From an uncultured Clostridia bacterium (GTDB lineage Bacteria > Bacillota > Clostridia > Oscillospirales > Oscillospiraceae): a DNA stretch of 5,460 nucleotides. Both the position numbers and the translations under genes were made by a program. Location: the NCBI GenBank assembly GCA_946060825.1, contig CAMGPO010000096.1, positions 1-5,460 on the forward strand. Reading direction: 5' to 3'. Within the stretch, counting starts at the first letter, position 1, and each line of letters starts with the position of its first letter. Below, one piece after another: positions 1 to 4,287 of the stretch. The notes below the pieces were generated by a model, which worked only from the letters and a program-made list of their open reading frames with translations, did not search any database and had not been told where the DNA came from.

Positions 1-19
1 CTGCAACTGTGATTGTCAT
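1..19 (-). CDS. Start of an unidentified gene leaving the window on the left (first six codons)
   Basis: An ATG at 19-17 opens a minus-strand frame reading M-T-I-T-V-A before the window ends. It is preceded by a good ribosome binding site, AAGGAGA (28-34), 8 nt upstream. It lies 20 nt downstream of the thioredoxin stop codon (40-42), so the two would form one transcription unit. Six residues are too few to identify the product. A thioredoxin reductase or a redox partner would be a natural neighbour, but nothing visible supports a specific name. Confidence 0.55.
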
Positions 20-39
20 TGTCTGTATCTCCTTAAACG

Positions 40-138
40 TTATTTTAATTCGTCAATAATTGCGGCAAGGTCTGCCTTTGGGGTTGCGCCTACTACGCGC
101 TCCGTTTCCGCGCCATTCTTGAAGAAGATAATGGTGGC
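40..138 (-). pseudogene. trxA: Thioredoxin C-terminal remnant (5' part missing)
   Basis: The minus strand from 138 to 40 encodes 32 residues that match the last third of a thioredoxin: an A-T-I-I-F-F-K-N-G strand/turn, equivalent to the cis-Pro beta strand and following turn of thioredoxin (usually ...PTxxxFKxG), then E-R-V-V-G-A-x-P-K and the C-terminal helix ending D-E-L-K, stop TAA at 42-40. Upstream of 138 the homology stops abruptly: the same frame continues for only about ten non-thioredoxin codons before an in-frame stop. There is no WCGPC active-site motif anywhere on the 5' side. A complete thioredoxin is about 105 residues, so roughly two thirds are missing and the remnant cannot be a functional redox protein. 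It is AT-richer than the cob genes to its right. It may be a decayed gene, a recombination breakpoint or an assembly junction. Confidence 0.8.
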
Positions 139-170
139 CTTTCTATCTTCACACGTTCCAACGGTCTACA

Positions 171-219
171 CCCCTCAGTCACGGCAAGCCGCGACTTTCC
201 TCGAAGGGGAGCCTTTGGA
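171..219. repeat. Degenerate dispersed palindromic repeat, module A
   Basis: The stretch begins CCCCTCAGTCACGGC and ends AGGGGAGCCTTTGG. This is the general look of the CTCAGTCACGGC...GGGAGCCTTTGG intergenic repeats I associate with Oscillospiraceae genomes. Short complementary arms remain (CGGC at 182-185 against GCCG at 188-191), but the pairing is decayed. It lies between the thioredoxin breakpoint and module B. Family assignment is from memory and was not searched. Confidence 0.4.
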
Positions 220-234
220 CGGCGCAGAACCCGA

Positions 235-285
235 AATCCTCCCTTGTGTAAAGGGAGGTGTCATGCGGAGCATGACGGAAGGATT
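235..285. repeat. Nested palindromic repeat, module B (two hairpins inside an outer pair)
   Basis: Three nested complementarities are visible. CCTCCCTT (238-245) pairs perfectly with AAGGGAGG (251-258) across a 5-nt loop. GTCATGC (260-266) pairs with GCATGAC (270-276) across a 3-nt loop. AATCCT (235-240) pairs with AGGATT (280-285) as an outer clasp that competes with the first hairpin. The whole could fold as a three-way cloverleaf-like structure on either strand. No transposase or coding frame is attached, so it fits a non-autonomous or REP-like intergenic element. Confidence 0.6.
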
Positions 286-307
286 GCTACCTTCCGGCCC
301 CTTTTCC

Positions 308-319
308 GCCGCATGCGGC
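308..319. other. Perfect 12-bp palindrome upstream of cobU
   Basis: GCCGCATGCGGC is a perfect palindrome 46 bp upstream of the cobU start. It could be a dimeric regulator site or simply part of the palindrome-rich intergenic DNA. No -35/-10 pair with good consensus is recognisable around it, and no cobalamin-riboswitch box is seen between 139 and 365. Confidence 0.3.
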
Positions 320-365
320 ACTTGCTTCGTGACGCAGGGCACCTTTCACGAATGGAGTCAGCAAT

Positions 366-902
366 ATGGTCATTTTTCTCTCCGGCGGCTGCAAGAACGG
401 GAAATCCTCCTATGCCGAGCGGCTGGCCGTCCGGCTGGCCGCCGGCGGCCCCCTCTACTATGCCGCCACCATGATCCCCCACGACGAAGAAGATCAGGCC
501 CGCATCCGCCGCCACCGGGCCGAACGGGCCGGCCTCGGCTTCACCACCGTGGAGCAGGGCGTCCACATCGACCGCTGCGCCGAGGGACGCGCCGACGGCA
601 CCTTCCTGCTGGACAGCGTGACGGCCCTGCTCTCCAACGAGATGTTCCCCTGGCCCGGCGATCCGGATCCGGACTGCGCCCCCCGGGTGGCGGAGGAACT
701 GACGCGCTTCGCCGCCTCCGTCCGCCACACCGTCTTTGTCAGCGACTTCCTCTACGCTGACGCCGAGACCTACGACCCCCTGACGGAGGACTACCGCCGG
801 GGCCTCGCCCTCCTCGACCGCACCCTCGCCGCTCTGGCCGACACGGTCATCGAGGTCAGCGCCGGCAATCTGATTCTGCACAAAGGAGAACTCCCCCGAT
901 GA
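366..902 (+). CDS. cobU: Adenosylcobinamide kinase / adenosylcobinamide-phosphate guanylyltransferase (CobU/CobP family)
   Basis: The 178-residue protein is close to the usual CobU length of about 180. It would phosphorylate adenosylcobinamide and then transfer GMP to give adenosylcobinamide-GDP, the first two steps of nucleotide-loop assembly, in the cytosol. Seen in sequence: an N-terminal Walker A loop GGCKNGKSS (7-15); the YYAATMIPHDEE strand and acidic turn (31-42); RIRRHRAER (46-54), where His50 sits in the region of the histidine that CobU guanylylates; and F-LLDSVTALLSNE (80-92), the Walker-B-like segment. The C-terminal part (V-S-D-F at 125-128, then ...LADTVIEVSAGN) aligns loosely with CobU but lacks the usual NE-x-G-x-GIVP motif. 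The ATG at 366 has GGAG 8 nt upstream (354-357). The stop overlaps the cobS start as ATGA (899-902), which implies translational coupling. No cobT lies next to it. Confidence 0.88.
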   Translation: MVIFLSGGCKNGKSSYAERLAVRLAAGGPLYYAATMIPHDEEDQARIRRHRAERAGLGFTTVEQGVHIDRCAEGRADGTFLLDSVTALLSNEMFPWPGDPDPDCAPRVAEELTRFAASVRHTVFVSDFLYADAETYDPLTEDYRRGLALLDRTLAALADTVIEVSAGNLILHKGELPR

Positions 903-1639
903 AGAGCTTTCTGACCGCCCTCTCGATGGCGATGAGTATGTTCTGCGCCCTGCCCTGCCCCTGCCCCCGCTGGGACGAGGATCTGCGAAGCCGGATGCTG
1001 CTGTGCCTGCCCATGGTAGGGCTGGTGATCGGCGGCCTCTGGACCGCCGCCGCCTGGGTCCTCGACCTGATCGGCTGCCCCCAACTGCTGCGGGCCGCCG
1101 TCCTCGCCTGCCTGCCCTGGCTGCTGACCGGCTTTCTCCATCTCGACGGCTACATGGACTGTGCCGACGCCATCCTCTCCCGCCGCGATCTCCCCACCCG
1201 GCAGAAGATTCTCAAGGACTCCCACGTCGGCTCCTTCGCCGTCATCGCCCTGGTGCTGCTGGCCCTGGCCGCCGTCGCCCTCTTTGCCGGAGCCGATCTC
1301 CACGGCCGCTACTGGGTGCTGCTGGTGATTCCCGCCGTGTCCCGCTGCTGCGCCGCCGCCTCGATCTTCTCCATCCCGCCCATGGAGGGCAGCAGCTACG
1401 GCGCCCTCTCCCGGGATCCCGGCGGCTGCGCCGGCATGATGCTTCTGGCCGTGGCCCTCTGTGTTCTGGCCGTCCTGCTGTGCGGCCTGCCGGGTCTCGG
1501 CGCGGCGGGCACCCTGCTCACGACCCTGCTCTTCATCCGCCGGGGCGTCCGCCAGCTCGGCGGGATGTCCGGCGACATCTCGGGCATGGGCATCACCCTC
1601 GGCGAGGTCTGCGGCGTGGCCGTCCTCGTCCTGCTCTAG
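899..1639 (+). CDS. cobS: Adenosylcobinamide-GDP ribazoletransferase (cobalamin synthase)
   Basis: This 246-residue integral membrane protein is of normal CobS length. It joins adenosylcobinamide-GDP to alpha-ribazole (phosphate), releasing GMP, in the cytoplasmic membrane. The diagnostic motif TGFLHLDGYMDCADA (77-91) matches the CobS Asp-rich motif TxGLHLDGLADTADG, and ILKDSHVGSF (104-113) matches the following KDSxxGxxG motif. About six hydrophobic helices can be seen (roughly 34-58, 63-81, 111-132, 137-159, 178-214 as a pair, and 232-246), and a GGMSGDISG loop (221-229) precedes the last. The start at 899 is supported by AAAGGAGA (882-889) and by the 4-bp overlap with cobU. The stop TAG is part of the ribosome binding site of the next gene. 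One variation is TGF rather than TGG before HLDG. Confidence 0.93.
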   Translation: MKSFLTALSMAMSMFCALPCPCPRWDEDLRSRMLLCLPMVGLVIGGLWTAAAWVLDLIGCPQLLRAAVLACLPWLLTGFLHLDGYMDCADAILSRRDLPTRQKILKDSHVGSFAVIALVLLALAAVALFAGADLHGRYWVLLVIPAVSRCCAAASIFSIPPMEGSSYGALSRDPGGCAGMMLLAVALCVLAVLLCGLPGLGAAGTLLTTLLFIRRGVRQLGGMSGDISGMGITLGEVCGVAVLVLL

Positions 1640-1644
1640 GAGGT
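1637..1644 (+). promoter_or_regulatory. Ribosome binding site that fixes the start of the short CobU-like gene
   Basis: TAGGAGGT contains the cobS stop codon (TAG, 1637-1639) and a full AGGAGG core, 5 nt before the ATG at 1650. This choice discards the long 5' extension of the frame inside cobS, whose translation is Arg/Ser/Cys-rich and looks like an out-of-frame shadow. Confidence 0.85.
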
Positions 1645-1649
1645 ATCCC

Positions 1650-2009
1650 ATGGAACTTATCATCGGCGGCGCCTATCAGGGCAAGCGCGCCTGGGCCATC
1701 GAACACTTCGGCCTCGCGGAGACCGATATCTGCACCTGCACGGCGGAGCATCTTCCCGACCGGAGCTGCCGCTGCATCGACCGCCTCGAGGAATACGTCC
1801 GCGGCTGTGTCCGCCGGGGCGAAGCCCCGGATCCCGAATTCCGGGAGGACGCCGTCCTCATCTGCCGGGAGATCTTCAGCGGTGTGGTGCCCCTTGACCC
1901 GGAGACCCGCCTCTGGCGGGAGGAGACGGGCCGCTTCCTCGCCCAGCTGAGCCGCCGGGCCGATCACGTCACCCGGCTGTTCTGCGGCCTGCCCCAGAGG
2001 CTCAAATGA
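1650..2009 (+). CDS. Short CobU-like protein (degenerate adenosylcobinamide kinase/guanylyltransferase paralogue)
   Basis: The 119-residue protein is about two thirds the length of CobU but recognisably of that fold. The N-terminus MELIIGGAYQGKR (1-13) is a CobU-type P-loop in which the Ser/Thr after Lys is Arg, so nucleotide chemistry is doubtful. The middle, with a Cys cluster (C28, C30, C40, C42), lacks the HRxxR histidine motif. The C-terminal half, E74 then SGVVP (77-81), RLWREETGR (87-95), AD-V (104-107) and CGLPQRLK (112-119), matches the CobU end GxGIVP...R-FRDxxGRxNQxLA..AD-V...G...K closely. Short CobU-like genes of this type occur in cobamide clusters of Clostridia (from memory). 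Its position between cobS and the phosphatase, with a 4-bp ATGA overlap to the latter (2006-2009), supports a role in the same pathway. It could be a partner or regulatory subunit of the full-length CobU, or a redundant enzyme. Confidence 0.75.
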   Translation: MELIIGGAYQGKRAWAIEHFGLAETDICTCTAEHLPDRSCRCIDRLEEYVRGCVRRGEAPDPEFREDAVLICREIFSGVVPLDPETRLWREETGRFLAQLSRRADHVTRLFCGLPQRLK

Positions 2010-2590
2010 GGACGGTGTACCTAATCCGCCATGGCGCGACGGCGGCGAACGAAGCCCATCTCTACTGCGGCTCCACGGACCTGCCCCTCTCCCCCGCAGG
2101 CCGGGCAGAGCTGTTGGCCCTCCGGAAATCCGGCGGCTATCCCGACGCGGCGGGCCTCCGCTGCTTCACCAGCGGGATGCGCCGCACCGGCGAGACACTG
2201 GACCTGCTCTGCGGCCCTGTGGAACGGGAGGCCATCCCCGGCCTCCGGGAGATGGACTTCGGCGTCTTTGAAGGCCACAGCTACGACGAGCTGTGCCGCC
2301 GGGCCGACTATCAGGCGTGGATTTCCGGCGACAACGAAAAAAACCGCTGTCCCCAGGGGGAGAGCGGCGAAGGGATGACGAAGCGGGTTCTGGCAGCCTT
2401 TGCGGCCCTGCCGCAGACCGGTGATCTCCTGATCGTAACCCACGGCGGGCCGATCGCGGCCATTCTGGCCCACCTGTTCCCGGAGGCGGGGAAGAACCGC
2501 TACGAGTGGCAGCCGAAGAACGGCCGCGGCTGGGCCGTCACCCTGGACGGCTCCCGCCCGGTCTCCTACCGCCCGGTCCCATCAGAATGA
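2006..2590 (+). CDS. cobC: Histidine phosphatase, probable alpha-ribazole phosphatase (CobC type)
   Basis: This 194-residue histidine phosphatase (phosphoglycerate-mutase superfamily) probably dephosphorylates alpha-ribazole-5'-phosphate or cobalamin-5'-phosphate, the last step of nucleotide-loop assembly. Visible active-site elements are LIRHGATAANE (6-16) with nucleophile His9 and Arg8, the substrate-loop segment Y-C-G-S-T-D-L-P-L-S (20-29) typical of CobC/GpmB-like enzymes, FTSGMRRTGET (54-64), LREMDFGVFEGH (80-91) with Glu82 as likely acid, and IVTHGG (143-148) with the second catalytic His146. The start ATG at 2006 overlaps the stop of the preceding gene, so translation is probably coupled; only a weak AGAGG (1996-2000) precedes it. 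The family alone does not fix the substrate (phosphoglycerate mutase homologues look alike), but the operon context points strongly to CobC. It is the last gene of the operon. Confidence 0.85.
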   Translation: MRTVYLIRHGATAANEAHLYCGSTDLPLSPAGRAELLALRKSGGYPDAAGLRCFTSGMRRTGETLDLLCGPVEREAIPGLREMDFGVFEGHSYDELCRRADYQAWISGDNEKNRCPQGESGEGMTKRVLAAFAALPQTGDLLIVTHGGPIAAILAHLFPEAGKNRYEWQPKNGRGWAVTLDGSRPVSYRPVPSE

Positions 2591-2614
2591 AACGGTGTAC
2601 GAATCGTCACCTTG

Positions 2615-2637
2615 CGGCGGACCCATGGGTCCCGCCG
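2615..2637. other. Hairpin just downstream of the cob operon
   Basis: CGGCG (2615-2619) pairs with CGCCG (2633-2637), and GACC (2620-2623) pairs with GGTC (2628-2631) with one bulged C, around the palindrome GGACCCATGGGTCC (2619-2632). It starts 24 nt after the cobC stop. No T-tract follows, so it is more likely a 3'-end stabiliser or repeat relic than a classical terminator. Confidence 0.4.
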
Positions 2638-2666
2638 TCAAACGCCCCGATACACCCCCGCTTCCA

Positions 2667-2749
2667 TGTCATTCTGAGGCCGCAGACCGAAGAATCCTTT
2701 GCGCCCTGTTCCTGGAAGATTCTTCGTCATTTCATTCCTCAGAATGACA
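2667..2749. repeat. Dispersed inverted-repeat element, copy 1 (TGTCATTCTGAG family)
   Basis: Terminal arms TGTCATTCTGAG (2667-2678) and CTCAGAATGACA (2738-2749) are perfect 12-bp inverted repeats. Inner arms GAAGAATC (2689-2696) and GATTCTTC (2718-2725) pair again. The centre (2697-2717) is unpaired. Positions 2666-2696 are an exact reverse complement of 4761-4791 in the second copy, so the two copies lie in opposite orientation. This sequence style (CATTCTGAG...GAAGAATC) is a widespread bacterial intergenic repeat. No coding frame is attached. Confidence 0.8.
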
Positions 2750-2761
2750 GACGCAAACAGA

Positions 2762-2798
2762 CAGCGGGCCTGCCCTCCGGCAGGCCCGCTGCTTTGTT
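2762..2798 (+). terminator. Strong intrinsic terminator, probably bidirectional
   Basis: CAGCGGGCCTGCC (2762-2774) pairs perfectly with GGCAGGCCCGCTG (2779-2791), a 13-bp GC-rich stem with a CTCC tetraloop. A T-rich tail CTTTGTT follows on the plus strand. On the minus strand the tail is TCTGTTTG, so it can also end the minus-strand transcript coming from 3016. It sits about 170 bp after cobC and 7 bp from the stop of the convergent small ORF, which is the expected place for a shared terminator. Confidence 0.85.
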
Positions 2799-3016
2799 CA
2801 GTTCATGGTGTAGATCTGGCTGCTGAATTCCTTTTTCCGCATCGTATTGCGCATCGTGGGCACCGCGCCGAGGGCCGTGAACAGGTACACCAGCACCAGC
2901 GTGCCATAATACCCCCTGGTCTCGATGGCTCCCGCCTCGATCAGGGCCGGAACCGCCCGAAAGGAGTCGCCAAAGCCGGCCTCAGATATGGTTGTTCGCC
3001 ACGGGATTCTCTCCAT
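2798..3016 (-). CDS. Small membrane-protein-like ORF, possibly a C-terminal remnant
   Basis: The 72-residue frame is not recognised. Its N-terminal third is unremarkable. Residues 35-54 (R-G-Y-Y-G-T-L-V-L-V-Y-L-F-T-A-L-G-A-V-P) form one hydrophobic segment long enough to cross the membrane, and a basic tail M-R-N-T-M-R-K-K-E-F follows. This is the shape of the last helix and tail of a multi-spanning transporter. It has a good promoter upstream (3038-3065) and a terminator directly after the stop, both of which favour a real transcript. Against an intact gene, the ATG at 3016 has no convincing ribosome binding site and would lie only about 15 nt from the expected transcript start. It could be a genuine one-helix protein, or the tail of a larger gene fused to a promoter by deletion. 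Confidence 0.5.
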   Translation of the reverse strand: MERIPWRTTISEAGFGDSFRAVPALIEAGAIETRGYYGTLVLVYLFTALGAVPTMRNTMRKKEFSSQIYTMN

Positions 3017-3037
3017 TTTTATACAAATTCCAAAATA

Positions 3038-3065
3038 AGTATACCAAACGGAAGAATCCTGTCAA
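3038..3065 (-). promoter_or_regulatory. Sigma-A-type promoter reading leftwards into the small ORF
   Basis: On the minus strand a perfect -35 TTGACA (3065-3060) and a near-perfect -10 TATACT (3043-3038) are separated by 16 nt. The -35 box begins 3 nt after the stop codon of the oxidoreductase gene. Transcription would start near 3031, in an AT-rich leader of about 15 nt before the ATG at 3016. Confidence 0.75.
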
Positions 3066-3068
3066 GGC

Positions 3069-4052
3069 TCAATAGCCGATCTGGCGGTGGGCCTCGGCCA
3101 TCAGCCGCTGCACGGCCAGAGACTCCCGCTGCAAGGCGCGGCAGCCTCCGGCGTCCTCGCCTTCGACCCAGCGGGCGAAGCGCTCCAGCACCCGCTCCTG
3201 GACGCCGTCCAGCATGGCCGGGTTCGGGATGGGCCAGCGGTCGACGGCGATGCCGCAGTCGATCTCCTCGGTGGTCTCCATGGTGTGCTTCTCCGCGCCC
3301 AGGACCACGGAGATGTTTTTCAGCGTATAGGCCGCCCGGTCGCAGAGGATTTCACTGCCGAGGATGCTGTGGCAGCACTTGGACACGGTCAGGACGGCGT
3401 CGAAGTCCTTGTAGTGGAGGGTCAGGGCGGTGGTGCCGTCCACTTCCCCGAGGAAGCGGGCCGAGGCCGTCAGGGATTCCGGCTCGCCGAAGAGGTTCAC
3501 GGCGAAGTGGAGCGTATAGACGCCGAGGTCGCTGAGGACGCCGCCGTAGAGGCCGCGGTCAAAGCTGGGGAAGTGCTCCCCTGCCCGGACGCGGTCCAGC
3601 TTGCTGGAGCGCTGGCTGTAGTCGATGTGGGCCGACACGACCGGGTTCTCCGCCAGCTCCCGACGCAGGTAGTCCATCACCGGCGAATAGAAGTTCATGA
3701 CCGCCTCGGCAAAGACCAGGCCCTGCTTCTCCGCCTCGGCCAGCACGGCCTCCAGCTCGGCGGGCGAGGTCATGGCCGGCTTTTCGCAGAGGACGTGCTT
3801 CCCGGCCCGGAGACAGCGGAGGGCAGCGTCACAGTGGAGGCGATTGGGAATGCAGAGGTAGACGGCGTCAATCTCGGGGTTTTTCAACATCTCGTCGAGA
3901 TCGGTGTAGACAGCAGCGCCCTCCCCGGCAAAGGCCCGGCCCCGCTCCGCGTCCCGGGAGCAGACGGCGGTCAGGGAGCCGCCGGTGGCGGCGATGGCGC
4001 GCTTGTAGCGCTGGCTGAGCCAGTTGGTGCCCATGATGGCATAGTGCAGCAT
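3069..4052 (-). CDS. Gfo/Idh/MocA-family NAD(P)-dependent oxidoreductase
   Basis: The protein has 327 residues, normal for the family, and is probably a soluble dehydrogenase acting on a sugar, inositol or related polyol; the substrate cannot be told from sequence. An N-terminal Rossmann domain runs to about residue 120: M-L-H-Y-A-I-M-G-T-N-W (1-11) is the first strand and dinucleotide turn, V-Y-L-C-I-P-N (64-70) the fourth strand, and K-H-V-L-C-E-K-P (85-92) contains the family hallmark EKP with Lys91. The C-terminal alpha/beta domain carries GGVLSDLGVYTLH (170-182), the usual G-G-x-L-x-D-x-G-x-Y-x-x-x motif. The start at 4052 is chosen because GAGGAGG lies 7 nt upstream and because the next upstream ATG (4079) falls inside the -10 box. 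Longer readings run through a repeat tract and are not credible. It is monocistronic or co-transcribed with the small ORF after it. Convergent to the cob operon, with no visible functional link. Confidence 0.92.
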   Translation of the reverse strand: MLHYAIMGTNWLSQRYKRAIAATGGSLTAVCSRDAERGRAFAGEGAAVYTDLDEMLKNPEIDAVYLCIPNRLHCDAALRCLRAGKHVLCEKPAMTSPAELEAVLAEAEKQGLVFAEAVMNFYSPVMDYLRRELAENPVVSAHIDYSQRSSKLDRVRAGEHFPSFDRGLYGGVLSDLGVYTLHFAVNLFGEPESLTASARFLGEVDGTTALTLHYKDFDAVLTVSKCCHSILGSEILCDRAAYTLKNISVVLGAEKHTMETTEEIDCGIAVDRWPIPNPAMLDGVQERVLERFARWVEGEDAGGCRALQRESLAVQRLMAEAHRQIGY

Positions 4053-4059
4053 GGTGGAT

Positions 4060-4066
4060 CCTCCTC
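4060..4066 (-). promoter_or_regulatory. Ribosome binding site of the oxidoreductase
   Basis: On the minus strand GAGGAGG (4066-4060) precedes the ATG at 4052 by 7 nt. It fixes the start and excludes the in-frame ATG at 4079, which has no such site. Confidence 0.9.
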
Positions 4067-4077
4067 GTTTTTCTTCC

Positions 4078-4083
4078 ATTATA
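4078..4083 (-). promoter_or_regulatory. -10 box of the oxidoreductase promoter
   Basis: A perfect TATAAT lies on the minus strand at 4083-4078, 26 nt upstream of the start codon, giving a leader of about 20 nt that carries the ribosome binding site. The -35 region is weak: TGGATT 17 nt upstream, followed by a T6 run. This suggests either a promoter that depends on an activator or one helped by the upstream AT/pyrimidine-rich DNA. Confidence 0.65.
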
Positions 4084-4191
4084 GAGCAGCGGGTACAAAA
4101 AATCCACCGTCTTTTCTCTGGGGGCCGTTGGGAATCACAGTGGAAGCGCCGCTGCAATTTACTGGATCCAGGAAACAATTTACCGGAACCT

Positions 4192-4251
4192 GAAGAGAAG
4201 AGAAGAGAAGAGAAAAGAAGAGAATAGAATAGAAGCGAACTGAATCGAAGA
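4192..4251. repeat. GAANN pentanucleotide tandem repeat (12 units), homopurine tract
   Basis: Twelve consecutive 5-bp units all begin GAA: GAAGA four times, then GAAAA, GAAGA, GAATA twice, GAAGC, GAACT, GAATC, GAAGA. The first 33 bp (4192-4224) are purine-only on the plus strand and nearly mirror-symmetric. Purine richness continues to 4269. The array lies about 110 bp upstream of the oxidoreductase -10 box and directly downstream (minus-strand sense) of an intrinsic terminator. It is outside any credible gene; the minus-strand frame through it gives only Phe/Ser/Leu low complexity. Confidence 0.85.
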
Positions 4252-4264
4252 GGAAGAAGAAGAG

Positions 4265-4287
4265 AAAAACCGCGCCCTGAGGCGCGG
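4265..4287 (-). terminator. Minus-strand intrinsic terminator
   Basis: On the minus strand CCGCGCC (4287-4281), loop TCAG, GGCGCGG (4276-4270) form a 7-bp GC-only stem followed at once by TTTTTCTCTTC (from 4269). This is a textbook intrinsic terminator. It would stop transcripts coming from the P-type ATPase about 520 bp upstream, or from an unrecognised transcript within 4288-4807, before they enter the oxidoreductase gene. Confidence 0.8.

Noticed and set aside
139..365. Cobalamin riboswitch before cobU
   Set aside because: I looked for the conserved B12-box type core and supporting stems and did not recognise them. The visible pairings belong to palindromic repeats. A covariance search would be decisive.
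119..760. Plus-strand frame of 213 codons starting at 119
   Set aside because: It begins inside the antisense of the thioredoxin remnant, passes through palindromic repeats, and ends in Arg/Pro/Gly-rich text over cobU in the wrong frame. It is a shadow in GC-rich DNA.
791..1663. Long minus-strand frame opposite cobU/cobS
   Set aside because: The translation is dominated by Gly, Ala, Gln, Glu and His, typical of the antisense of a hydrophobic GC-rich gene. There is no family resemblance, while cobS on the plus strand is unmistakable.
2337..2343. A7 run inside cobC as a programmed frameshift site
   Set aside because: The frame continues unbroken through the conserved second histidine motif, and no alternative frame product or stimulating structure is evident.
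3087..4193. 368-codon plus-strand frame opposite the oxidoreductase
   Set aside because: It is the antisense shadow of a clearly recognised Gfo/Idh/MocA gene. The composition (Gly, His, Val, Asp repeats) is characteristic of such shadows.
4192..4251. CRISPR array or leader-like repeat
   Set aside because: The period is 5 bp without spacers, and no cas gene is present. It is a simple-sequence repeat.
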